In this document: positions 52,911 through 62,266 of the stretch, one piece after another | Layout: each line of letters opens with the position of its first letter | How positions within the stretch are numbered: the first letter of the stretch is position 1 | Source of the DNA: Proteiniphilum acetatigenes DSM 18083 | Lineage (GTDB): Bacteria; Bacteroidota; Bacteroidia; Bacteroidales; Dysgonomonadaceae | Direction: 5' to 3' | DNA length: 64,000 nucleotides | Assembly (NCBI RefSeq): GCF_000380985.1 | Contig: NZ_KB905708.1 | Span: forward strand, 1 to 64,000 | The notes under the pieces: generated by a model | What the model was told of the DNA's origin: nothing | Databases searched by the model: none | What the model saw: only the letters and a program-made list of their open reading frames with translations | Program-made: the position numbers and the translations under genes

Positions 52911-54192
52911 TATCTTCGGGTATCAGGGATATGGTATCATTGGTATTTGAAAGTAATTTTTCTATGCCGATAGCTACGTCCTGATCTTCATTTTCCTGCA
53001 GGTTCAAATCCAGATTACAGCTCTCGCAGTTGCGGTCGCAGTCTTTAGGTGCATAACTGTCCGGCTCTTTATAGGTGGTGATCACACCTTCATAATTTCT
53101 CAACACTACTTTGTTGGTAGACCATGAGATGATATAGTTAGGCATCACCGGAATCTTTCCGCCTCCACCGGGTGCATCGATCACATACACCGGGCGTGCG
53201 AACCCGCTTGTGTGGCCCACGAGGCTCTCCATGATCTCAATGCCTTTCCCGACAGGCGTCCTGAAATGAGATAATCCTTCCGAGAGGTCGCACTGGTAAA
53301 GATAGTAGGGTCGTACCCTGTTCTGCACTAATTTGTGAACAAGCGATTTTATGATCCTGGGGCAATCGTTTACATCAGCCAGCAGCACCGATTGGTTCCC
53401 TAACGGAAACCCTCCGTCGGCCAGCTTGGCCAGTGCCTCTTTCGATGAACTGGTTATCTCGTTAGGATGATTAAAGTGCGTATTTATCCATAAAGGATGA
53501 TATTTTTTCAGTACCGAAATTAAATTATCGGTTATCCGGTAGGGTAATACCACCGGCATCCGGGTGCCGATACGGATCACCTCCACATGCGGAATCCGGC
53601 TTATTTCAGATAACAGCCAGTCGATCATCGAATCGGAAAGCATAAAAGGATCTCCGCCCGAAAGCAGTACATCCCTCACCTGGGGAGTGTTGCGAATATA
53701 TTCGATACCGGTAGTCAATTGTTTTCGTGACGGGATAAAGTCTATATCTCCCACTTTACGTTTACGGGTGCAATGACGGCAATACATAGAGCAAACGTTG
53801 CTTACCTGAAACAAAACCCGGTCGGGATATCGGTGTGTAATTCCTTCCACGGGACTGTCCTTATCTTCCGAAAGGGGGTCTGCATATTCCGATGACAGTG
53901 TATTCAATTCTTCCGATCCGCCAAAAGCTTGTTTGAAGACAGGGTCATTCCGGTAATTGTCTTTATGGATAAGAGAAAGGTAATAGGGAGTGATGGATAG
54001 CGGAAACTTATCAAAGGTCTTTTGGAGTTGTTCCCTCTCTTTTTTTTCGAAGCAGATGCCGGTAATATATTCGAACTGATCCAAGGTTTTAATCGAGTGT
54101 TTTAGTTGCCATTTCCAATCTTTCCAGTTAGATAGCTGCGGTTTATCTTCAATTTTGTTTGCAATTTCCTCTTGTACTTTGTTATAAATCAT
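52876..54192 (-). CDS. ablA: Lysine 2,3-aminomutase (AblA/KamA)
   Basis: 438 aa. Radical-SAM cluster ligands Cys134, Cys138 and Cys141 in [29 protein letters not shown] for SAM binding, and PLP Lys in the [17 protein letters not shown] element. Converts L-lysine to L-beta-lysine; with AblB directly downstream the product is the compatible solute N-epsilon-acetyl-beta-lysine rather than a fermentation intermediate. A C-terminal cysteine cluster ([11 protein letters not shown]) is usual for the family. Confidence 0.93.
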   Translation of the reverse strand: MIYNKVQEEIANKIEDKPQLSNWKDWKWQLKHSIKTLDQFEYITGICFEKKEREQLQKTFDKFPLSITPYYLSLIHKDNYRNDPVFKQAFGGSEELNTLSSEYADPLSEDKDSPVEGITHRYPDRVLFQVSNVCSMYCRHCTRKRKVGDIDFIPSRKQLTTGIEYIRNTPQVRDVLLSGGDPFMLSDSMIDWLLSEISRIPHVEVIRIGTRMPVVLPYRITDNLISVLKKYHPLWINTHFNHPNEITSSSKEALAKLADGGFPLGNQSVLLADVNDCPRIIKSLVHKLVQNRVRPYYLYQCDLSEGLSHFRTPVGKGIEIMESLVGHTSGFARPVYVIDAPGGGGKIPVMPNYIISWSTNKVVLRNYEGVITTYKEPDSYAPKDCDRNCESCNLDLNLQENEDQDVAIGIEKLLSNTNDTISLIPEDNERIQRRNDNA

Positions 54193-54216
54193 AAATGCTG
54201 AAATTTTCTATCTGAA

Positions 54217-54278
54217 CAAAAGTATAACATGAGGATGGGGTAGGCAGATTATTTGAGTTAAATTAAGGTAAATTACCT
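54217..54278 (-). promoter_or_regulatory. ablAB promoter with an upstream palindrome
   Basis: Minus-strand TACTTTTG (54217-54224) is a TAnnTTTG box 25 bases from the ablA start. Upstream, AGGTAAATTACCT (54266-54278) is a perfect 13-base palindrome, a candidate operator for osmotic control. No clear TTG at -33. Confidence 0.5.
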
Positions 54279-54288
54279 AAAAATATAC

Positions 54289-54308
54289 TTTCAGTCTTTA
54301 TACTGAAA
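54289..54308 (-). terminator. Hairpin after the polyferredoxin gene
   Basis: TTTCAGT (54289-54295), loop CTTTAT, ACTGAAA (54302-54308). On the minus strand the stem is followed by GTATATTTTT, so it can end the five-gene operon whose last stop is at 54359. Confidence 0.55.
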
Positions 54309-54358
54309 AAATCTGATGTAATTGAACGACTCTTGCTGCACGATCCTCTATTTCCCGG

Positions 54359-55963
54359 TCAGAACCCGAAATCGTCTATCACGATCTCATCCACTTCTTC
54401 GTGTTCGATCTCGATGATGTTCTGCGATCGCAATCCTTCCACATAAATGGCTTTATAAGGGATAGCGGGACAGACATATTCGCAACCGCCGCAACCCACG
54501 CATATCTCCGGCCTGATCTCGGGGATGGTCAGCATCCCTTTATAGGGAACCATATGTACGGCCTGTGTGGGGCAGTGTTCCGAGCAGGCACCACAACTTG
54601 TCTCGTCGTAATAGACGATGCAGTTTTCAATGATCAGTTGTACCTGTCCCATCTGGGTATGGTTCTTTTCCTCTTTTGTCAATGGAAGAATGGCCCCGGT
54701 GGGACAAACTTCTCCGCAGATGGTGCAGTCGTAATTGCAGAAGCCGTGATCGAAGTAGAGTTTCGGTTGCATTATTCCCCCAAGTCCGTATTCCAGAAAA
54801 GCCGGTTTGATCACATGTGACGGACATTTGCTTACACAAAGGTGGCAGGAGATACATTTCTCCCGCAGATGATCGAAAGTGGGTGTTCCCGGAGGAGCAA
54901 TAGGGATTTGTCGTTTGAATTCCCTTCTCGGAAGAAAATCACCGGAGATTCCTTCCGGAGACAAGGTATTACTTGTTCCTCCCCGGAATATGCTATCCGA
55001 AACCGTTTGTGCCACAAGGTTTCCTGCTGCCAGTCCCGTAATCAGAGAAGCGGACAGAAAGCGGCGCTTCGATTCATTCACCTGCTTCTCTTCTTTCACA
55101 TAAGTATATGCCGGCACCGCGTCGGTTTCTTTTTTCTTCCCCGGCCGGACAAGGGTGTATTTCATCGCGTCACGGTTGCAGCTTTCGATGCAGTTGAAAC
55201 AGGTAACGCAACGACTGTAATCGACCTGCTTGTTTTTTGAGTCGATACAAGAAGCCTTGCATTTCATGGCGCATAATCCGCACATGTTACATTTTTCATC
55301 TACGAACCGGATCCTGAACAGGGAGAATTTACTCAGGAAACCAAGCGTAGTTCCCACGGGACAGATGGTATTGCACCAGGTTCTACCATTACGCCATGCC
55401 ATGTAACCTATGATTAACAGGGTAATAAGGGCAGTTACAAGAGAAAAGATACTCAGAGTATAAATGCTGACCTTATAAAAAGTATAATTATTGAACGAGG
55501 TGAAGATAATTTCCAGCAGATTATTCCCCGCTAAATAGGCCGGGCGCAGCAGATGGGTCACTATTCTTCCATAGGCACCGTAAGGATCGAGTAGTCCCAA
55601 CAGAAAGGTGAATCCGAAGATAAATGCCGCAGTCGTGCCTGCCAGCACACTCCAGCGAAGCACGGTTTTAGCGTTACTATACCGGTATTTCTTTTTCCTG
55701 TTCAACTTCTTGGAAAACCATGCTACTATATCCTGATAGACACCCATAGGACAGATAGATGAACAGTAAATCCTGCCGAAAAGAAGGGTTAGCACCGCCA
55801 ATGATACGAGAATGACGATATTAAGGGCAAGAAGTGCCGGGATCAGTTGTATTTCGGCCAGAAAGCTGACGCGATCGGGCAGAAATTCCCTGAAATCCAA
55901 AAAATAGAGCGTAATTAACGAAAACAAGATCACAGAGAGTGTAATACGTATTCTTTTCAACAT
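54359..55963 (-). CDS. NapH-like membrane polyferredoxin fused to a NapG-like ferredoxin part
   Basis: 534 aa. The N-terminal 215 residues have about five membrane segments and the NapH-type motifs YCSSICPMGVYQD and WCNTICPVGTTLGF. Two 4Fe-4S motifs follow (CNMCGLCAMKC, CVTCFNCIESC). At 299-315 the chain has KRRFLSASLITGLAAGN, a Tat-signal-like or membrane segment, and then four more cluster motifs (CISCHLCVSKCP, CTICGEVCP, CGACSEHCP, CVGCGGCEYVCP). It resembles a fusion of the quinol-oxidising NapH and periplasmic NapG partners. Probably moves electrons from menaquinol to a periplasmic step; the neighbour DUF362 protein is a candidate acceptor. Last in the operon. Confidence 0.75.
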   Translation of the reverse strand: MLKRIRITLSVILFSLITLYFLDFREFLPDRVSFLAEIQLIPALLALNIVILVSLAVLTLLFGRIYCSSICPMGVYQDIVAWFSKKLNRKKKYRYSNAKTVLRWSVLAGTTAAFIFGFTFLLGLLDPYGAYGRIVTHLLRPAYLAGNNLLEIIFTSFNNYTFYKVSIYTLSIFSLVTALITLLIIGYMAWRNGRTWCNTICPVGTTLGFLSKFSLFRIRFVDEKCNMCGLCAMKCKASCIDSKNKQVDYSRCVTCFNCIESCNRDAMKYTLVRPGKKKETDAVPAYTYVKEEKQVNESKRRFLSASLITGLAAGNLVAQTVSDSIFRGGTSNTLSPEGISGDFLPRREFKRQIPIAPPGTPTFDHLREKCISCHLCVSKCPSHVIKPAFLEYGLGGIMQPKLYFDHGFCNYDCTICGEVCPTGAILPLTKEEKNHTQMGQVQLIIENCIVYYDETSCGACSEHCPTQAVHMVPYKGMLTIPEIRPEICVGCGGCEYVCPAIPYKAIYVEGLRSQNIIEIEHEEVDEIVIDDFGF

Positions 55964-56081
55964 GATGCTTTCCTCCTAAAGAGTGACGTAATAGGCGATT
56001 TGGCACGGATAGTACTACCCGGTAGCGGGTACCGGATGATAAATGATATTACGGATTATACGACCAAGAGAACGGAGAGGA

Positions 56082-57023
56082 TTATATCCTCAGTCTCCTG
56101 ATATTCAGGTTGTCCAGTTTCATTGTGCCGATGCCCAGTTCTTCTCCTTTGGAGATATGCGTTACCTTGTCGAGCGGCATTTCACGTGCCTGGTTGAAGA
56201 AATTGGCAGCAGCAGTGTCTGCGGCGACAATATCCTGAGAGATAAAAAGGCCTTTGGAAAGCACCACGTCGGAGAGAGACCTTCCCCTTGGGCCGCTGGT
56301 CTTCATCAACCTGTACGCATCTACTATATTTAAAACCGGTTTCTTAGGATAAGTACACACATCAGCAATACACTGTTGCAGGTCGTTGGCATGGAAAAAC
56401 CCCCTGTCCCATACAATCCCCATATAGTTCTTCATAGAGATGGTAAGTTGGGCGCCACCATGGTTTTTCAGGACAGGCACATTGATCCATTTATCGCAGT
56501 CCACGATCGCCTGATGTATCTTCGTTGTTTTCAGGCTTCTTCCTTTGGGCAGGGAAACTGCTTTATAATATGACTCCTGATGGGCGGGCACTACTTTGGC
56601 GCCTGCTTTTTTTGCTGCCTCCTCAATACCGCTGTTGGCATAAGACTTGCGCCAGTCGTCGCAGGTATGGTCGAATACGGTCACCTCCGCCGCTCCGGCA
56701 TCGAAACATTGTTTGATAATTTCCTCTACCAGTTTCGGATTGGTGTTGGCCGCCATCTCTACAGGCTGGTCCCATCCGATATTAGGTTTTACACATACCT
56801 TGTCGCCTTTGCTGATGAAGTTGCTTATTCCTCCCATCTCGGCGATCGCTTTGCGGAACATAGCTTCCGGTTCGCCTCCCATTACTGCTACCAAATCATA
56901 TTTTTTGGCGGCGTTGGCGGTTTCGAACGACTGGGTGAGTACGCTCATCGCATCTGTCTCTTTTACTGTGGTAAGCGCTGCTCCTGTGAGAGCTACCGCT
57001 CGTAAGAAATTCCGTCTATCCAT
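56082..57023 (-). CDS. DUF362 protein with a Tat signal
   Basis: 313 aa. Tat signal MDRRNFLRAVALTGAAL; body with VCVKPNIGWDQPVEMAANTN, EVTVFDHTCDDWRKSYANSG and NVPVLKNHGGAQLTISMKNY, all typical of DUF362. The family includes proteins thought to couple iron-sulfur clusters or ATP to reductive steps; this copy shows few cysteines, so any cluster would come from the neighbouring polyferredoxin. Folded before export, hence likely to bind a cofactor. Function unknown. Confidence 0.8.
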   Translation of the reverse strand: MDRRNFLRAVALTGAALTTVKETDAMSVLTQSFETANAAKKYDLVAVMGGEPEAMFRKAIAEMGGISNFISKGDKVCVKPNIGWDQPVEMAANTNPKLVEEIIKQCFDAGAAEVTVFDHTCDDWRKSYANSGIEEAAKKAGAKVVPAHQESYYKAVSLPKGRSLKTTKIHQAIVDCDKWINVPVLKNHGGAQLTISMKNYMGIVWDRGFFHANDLQQCIADVCTYPKKPVLNIVDAYRLMKTSGPRGRSLSDVVLSKGLFISQDIVAADTAAANFFNQAREMPLDKVTHISKGEELGIGTMKLDNLNIRRLRI

Positions 57024-57151
57024 AATCTCTTTTTATTTAGATTGGCTGGTGTTTGTTTCCAGCCTGTTTGAATTTCTGTTTATTACCAGTATATCTGATT
57101 TCATATGGATTCGGTCATGCTAACCTAACCCCTGTTTTATCAGCATTATCC

Positions 57152-59053
57152 TTAAATAGTGACCCGTATTCCACCGAAAATTGTAGCTCCCGGCATCGGA
57201 TATCCGGCATTGATTTCATATTTCTGACCCAATAGGTTTTCCCCTTTTGCGAAAATTCCAAGCCAGTCGAAAGCCTTAAAATTGATACGGGCATTCCAGA
57301 GTACGAAACTTCCTTGCTGCGGTTCGGGTATCAGGGTGGTATGGATATTGCCTATGTATTGCACTCCGGAGGAAATGTTCCAGCGTCCTATGGTGTAATT
57401 GGCACTCACATAGAATTTGTGTTCGGGAGCGGCAAGTAGCTTATAAGTCATATCCAGAAAACTGTAGTTTGCCGATAAGCGTAGCTCCGGTGTCGCCTGA
57501 AAAGTTGTGCTGACCTCGAAGCCTTTGTTTTCCACTTCCCCCGAATTCACATTCAACGGTCTGCCATCGGTCATTGCCACCTGGATCATATTGTCACCTT
57601 TTATATAGAACAGGTTGACGCCTAAGCTCAATCTGTTATCCATCAGCATTTGTAAGAGTGATACCTCATAATTCATCAACCGCTCCGCTTTCAGATCAGG
57701 GTTTTGCGGCGGGAACATGTACATCTCACGGATGGTGGGGTTACGAAATCCTTTACTGACGATCGCTTTCAGGACAGTAGCCGCCGAAGGGGTAAAACTT
57801 ACACCTAATTGCGGGATCCATTCTGATCCGTTGACCCCGTGGTAATCCAACCGGATACCTGCGTTCAGCGTCAACTTATTATCCAGCATTGTCTGTTGCA
57901 GGTTCAGATATCCTGCCATATTGTAGAGCGAGGTATCGGCCAACTGCACATTGTTGGTTTCATCGGGGAACTTATTGAATGCTTCGCCTCCGAAGTGCTG
58001 ATAATCGAATCCGGCGGTCGTTTTATTTCCTGCAAAGAAAGAATAGGATTGATATACCGATACTCCCGCCATTTGGTCGGATGAGTTAAACCGTTGGGGT
58101 ACGGGTTGTCCTCCCTCCCTGTATCCATCGTTGATCCGATGTGTGCCAAAGTTGTAAAACAGTTTTACCGCTCCCGATGTGTTTGCATACTCATTCTCGA
58201 CAGCAAGTGAAGTCATCCCCCGGGTGATATCGGCGTCGTTGTCGATCATAGGAGCAGTGACCATTCCAGGGTTCGAAGACTCTGTATTGGAGATATTCAG
58301 ATCTACAAAACTTCTCCAGTTACGTGAAATATCATACCCTACTTTTGCATAGCCGTTCCACTGTTCGAAATCCATATTCTCCCGGTGTCCGTCAGAGCGG
58401 CTGTATCCTATGTTTCCAACTAAGTGCAATCTTTCTTTTTTCCATCCCGTGTATGCTTCCGCATTCAATGTATTGTAACTTCCGTACATTACCTGTGCCA
58501 TGCCGTGCGATCCGTCCCGTTGTTGTTTTTTGGTGATGATATTGATCACGCCACCCATGGCGTTCGAACCATAGAGTACCGAAGCCGGGCCGCGTACCAC
58601 TTCCACCCGTTCCGTCATCATGGATTGGTAGCTGTCGGCCAGCGGATGCCCCATTAATCCCATATATTGCGGATGTCCGTCGATCAGCACCAATACACCT
58701 GTGGTAGGCGCTCCTCCGATCCCGCGCATGCTCATCCCCCCGGCCGCCCCGTTAGCCACGCCGTAACCCATCACACCTCTCTGGGTAATGAACAGGCCCG
58801 GCACTTCTTCGGTCAGCAGAGGCAGAATGTTGGGTTGAATCCTTTCTTCAATCTGGTTTTCTGAGATTACCGATATACTCATAGGCAGGTTGCGCAGATT
58901 GACTTTCGGCATGGTACCGGTGACAATCACTTCATCCAGGCGGACGGTGTCGTTTAACGCTGTAGCCGGTTCATTTCCGGAGTAACTGTTTCCGGCTGCC
59001 AGCGGGGATGCCGACAGCACGATGCAATATAATAAGAGGGTGATTTTGTACAT
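57152..59053 (-). CDS. TonB-dependent outer-membrane receptor
   Basis: 633 aa. Signal peptide ends at PLAAGN. TonB-box region LDEVIVTGT, plug with ERIQPNILPLLTEEVPGLFI, RVEVVRGPASVLYGSNAMGG, VINIITKK, then a 22-strand-type barrel ending FGGIRVTI. It has no SusC-type N-terminal domain and no SusD partner, so the ligand is a small molecule such as a metal chelate or vitamin. Its operon links it to an ECF S component and a phosphoribosyltransferase. Confidence 0.88.
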   Translation of the reverse strand: MYKITLLLYCIVLSASPLAAGNSYSGNEPATALNDTVRLDEVIVTGTMPKVNLRNLPMSISVISENQIEERIQPNILPLLTEEVPGLFITQRGVMGYGVANGAAGGMSMRGIGGAPTTGVLVLIDGHPQYMGLMGHPLADSYQSMMTERVEVVRGPASVLYGSNAMGGVINIITKKQQRDGSHGMAQVMYGSYNTLNAEAYTGWKKERLHLVGNIGYSRSDGHRENMDFEQWNGYAKVGYDISRNWRSFVDLNISNTESSNPGMVTAPMIDNDADITRGMTSLAVENEYANTSGAVKLFYNFGTHRINDGYREGGQPVPQRFNSSDQMAGVSVYQSYSFFAGNKTTAGFDYQHFGGEAFNKFPDETNNVQLADTSLYNMAGYLNLQQTMLDNKLTLNAGIRLDYHGVNGSEWIPQLGVSFTPSAATVLKAIVSKGFRNPTIREMYMFPPQNPDLKAERLMNYEVSLLQMLMDNRLSLGVNLFYIKGDNMIQVAMTDGRPLNVNSGEVENKGFEVSTTFQATPELRLSANYSFLDMTYKLLAAPEHKFYVSANYTIGRWNISSGVQYIGNIHTTLIPEPQQGSFVLWNARINFKAFDWLGIFAKGENLLGQKYEINAGYPMPGATIFGGIRVTI

Positions 59054-59129
59054 ACTTACCCTGGTAATTGTTTGTTTAAATAGTAATTGTGTCTATAGAA
59101 AGAGTGTGTCCTGTTCAGAGAGATCCTGT

Positions 59130-59531
59130 TTATACTATCCAAGGAAATCTGAAACAAGATTCGTCATAGAGCGAATAATCGGCCTTCCCGTTTACAGCAA
59201 ATGTTTTTATTTGCCCGGCACCATGTAAAAGATCGATGGCGTATTGTACCGTAGCTCCTGTTTTTATTCGATCTTCCACTAAAAGGATCGATTTGTCTTT
59301 ATAATCGAAGTCTATAGGTGAGATCAGTTTTGGGCTATCGTATCTCGGCTGCTGATCAGGATCACGCAGATTGATCTTTAGAAGTTGTATTTCGATATTC
59401 AGTCGCTGGTTGATGATCGCTGCCGGAACGATGCCTCCGTTGGCTATAGCGACGATCATATCAAAGGTTTCGTGAAAGGTGATCTCACGAAACCTTTGCA
59501 TGACTTCCTCAAATGATTTTCCTGCAATCAT
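59130..59531 (-). CDS. Small phosphoribosyltransferase
   Basis: 133 aa, type I PRTase fold. PRPP motif SILLVEDRIKTGATVQYAID, preceded by MIVAIANGGIVPAAIINQRL. Length is short for a purine salvage enzyme and the hood is minimal. It would trap an imported base-like compound as its ribotide. One base separates it from the ECF S gene, so it probably acts on that transporter's cargo. Confidence 0.8.
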   Translation of the reverse strand: MIAGKSFEEVMQRFREITFHETFDMIVAIANGGIVPAAIINQRLNIEIQLLKINLRDPDQQPRYDSPKLISPIDFDYKDKSILLVEDRIKTGATVQYAIDLLHGAGQIKTFAVNGKADYSLYDESCFRFPWIV

Positions 59532-59532
59532 C

Positions 59533-60042
59533 TTATATTTTGGCTATTGCTCTCAATAGGAAGTAACCGCCAAAGAGTTGAATAAGCATACCGGGAACAC
59601 CGAGGCGGAAGTCCTGAACGGCAATGGCAAAGTTTTGTGTCATGCCCCATTCTATACCGGTTCCGACCAACTGATAAGCAAGGATAGCAATTAGAATAGC
59701 CAGAAGTGATACTTTTCCGGCTTGTTTGGCGACTAATGCAGCGGTAATAGCCAGAATGACTGATTTAATGAGGATAGCCGGAAGTACGGCTGCGGGTGGC
59801 ATGCCGAACAACAGATGGTTGGCTAACGGAGATAAGACGGCAGTCAGTAATCCCACGTGGATACCATATTTGTAAGCGGCAATCAGTGTAAAGAAATAAA
59901 TGGGCAGGAAGATAAGTCCACCCTGCGGTATAAGGTGTGCCAACTGCGGTAAGAGCAGGTTGCCGACAATAAATATCGCTGCGAACAGATAAGTCTTTGT
60001 GTTACTGAGATTGAAAGAGTACAATTTGACTGTTGTTGACAT
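59533..60042 (-). CDS. ECF-type transporter substrate-binding (S) component
   Basis: 169 aa with five to six membrane segments (YLFAAIFIVGNLLLPQLAHL, GLIFLPIYFFTLIAAYKYGI, VGLLTAVLSPLANHLLFGMP). The size and the LSPLANHLLFG element fit ECF S components, which bind a vitamin or base for uptake with a shared energising module. The energising genes are not in the window. Ligand not identifiable. Confidence 0.75.
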   Translation of the reverse strand: MSTTVKLYSFNLSNTKTYLFAAIFIVGNLLLPQLAHLIPQGGLIFLPIYFFTLIAAYKYGIHVGLLTAVLSPLANHLLFGMPPAAVLPAILIKSVILAITAALVAKQAGKVSLLAILIAILAYQLVGTGIEWGMTQNFAIAVQDFRLGVPGMLIQLFGGYFLLRAIAKI

Positions 60043-60322
60043 AATTTGTTGTTTTATATCGGTTTATATATTTTTCTGGAGAGTGTTTATCCGATTACCC
60101 GGAAAGAAAACCATATATGGACGTTCGAGAATCTCTGAATATCCTTTTTGTATGCGGATATTCCCTACAAAACTATGAATTAAATCATTGAAACGAAAAA
60201 GGGAGATAGTTATTTTTTATTTAAAAAATAAAAAAATACAGATTGTTCTTTGCTTGTTTATATTACTTAGACGACAATCCCTGAAGGGATTTAATTAATT
60301 GGTTGATATAGATACTAATCAA
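60043..60322 (-). promoter_or_regulatory. Leader region of the ECF S operon
   Basis: No gene. GAATATCC (60137-60144) and GGATATTC (60156-60163) form a perfect 8-bp stem with an 11-base loop, about 100 bases before the ECF S start, so it can fold in the mRNA leader. Nearer the esterase stop, AATCCC-TGAA-GGGATT (60273-60288 region) is a compact hairpin that may end the esterase transcript. No known riboswitch could be matched. Confidence 0.4.
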
Positions 60323-61504
<1,182 letters not shown>

Positions 61505-61741
61505 TTATTCGGATTAGAACTATTTATAATGAAAGTTTATGAATAAATGTTTGAACAGCGTTTAAAAGTAGTTTAAGTTCATTTTTTGATTTCATATTCT
61601 TGTTGCATAATATGATACAAATATAGACATTCATTTGAATAAATTCGTTCTGTTGGTCCCGGAAATTGCTTGGTCCCCTTTTACAATTGCGGAAGGCACT
61701 GTTTTACGGCGGTAATATCACGCAGGTACGGTTATTATCAA

Positions 61742-61749
61742 TATCTTTG
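61742..61749 (+). promoter_or_regulatory. crcB promoter box
   Basis: TATCTTTG fits TAnnTTTG. Transcription would start near 61756, leaving a leader of about 14 bases, too short for a fluoride riboswitch. The rest of the 268-base gap upstream shows nothing else. Confidence 0.5.
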
Positions 61750-61769
61750 CAGCAAAAAATGCGCATAAT

Positions 61770-62144
61770 ATGTGGAAAGATATACTCTATGTAGGGATTG
61801 GAGGGGGGATTGGCAGCATCTTCCGGTTCATCGCTTCCCGTGTCGTTATCAGATATGTTTCTCCTGAATGGTTGTTTGTGGGTACGCTGGCCGTCAATAT
61901 GACCGGATGTTTTCTGATTGGCCTTCTCTCGGGATGGATGCTTGCGCATCAACCTGAAAATCAAACATTCCGCCTGCTTTTTATTGTAGGGTTTTGCGGT
62001 GGATATACCACATTCTCAACCTTCGCATTTGAGAATCTGCGACTGATAGAGATGAATCAGTGGGGATTGTTTACATTATATACGCTTACGAGCGTTGTAG
62101 TGGGACTGTTCGCCGTATGGGGAGGAATGAAGCTGGTAAGTTGA
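61770..62144 (+). CDS. crcB: Fluoride channel CrcB/Fluc
   Basis: 124 aa, four membrane helices. Signature residues: GGGIGSIFRFIAS, GTLAVNMTGCFLIG with the conserved Asn, and GFCGGYTTFSTFAFE with the Phe-box and Thr/Ser residues that line the pore. Dual-topology dimer exporting fluoride from the cytoplasm. Single gene, with its own promoter and a shared downstream hairpin. Confidence 0.92.
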   Translation: MWKDILYVGIGGGIGSIFRFIASRVVIRYVSPEWLFVGTLAVNMTGCFLIGLLSGWMLAHQPENQTFRLLFIVGFCGGYTTFSTFAFENLRLIEMNQWGLFTLYTLTSVVVGLFAVWGGMKLVS

Positions 62145-62207
62145 TAATTTCTCAGGTACTGATTTTTCAAAACCATATAAAACACGGAGTGTGATGTGAA
62201 AAATAAA

Positions 62208-62242
62208 AATGCGCCATGCGATTTTTCTCCGCATGGCGCATT
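62208..62242 (-). terminator. Strong terminator between crcB and the DUF1080 gene
   Basis: AATGCGCCATGCG (62208-62220) pairs perfectly with CGCATGGCGCATT (62230-62242) over a 9-base loop. On the minus strand it is followed by TTTATTTTT, making a classical terminator for the DUF1080 gene 24 bases away; it can also serve crcB on the other strand. Confidence 0.8.
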
Positions 62243-62266
62243 CAATATATCAGCATTGTCTGTATC

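Noticed and set aside
60060-60170. Purine- or preQ1-type riboswitch before the ECF S gene
   Set aside because: Some ATATGG and AGAG-like words occur, but the conserved core and pairing are missing; only a simple 8-bp stem is supported.
61690-61769. Fluoride riboswitch before crcB
   Set aside because: The core motif is absent and the promoter box leaves only about 14 bases of leader.
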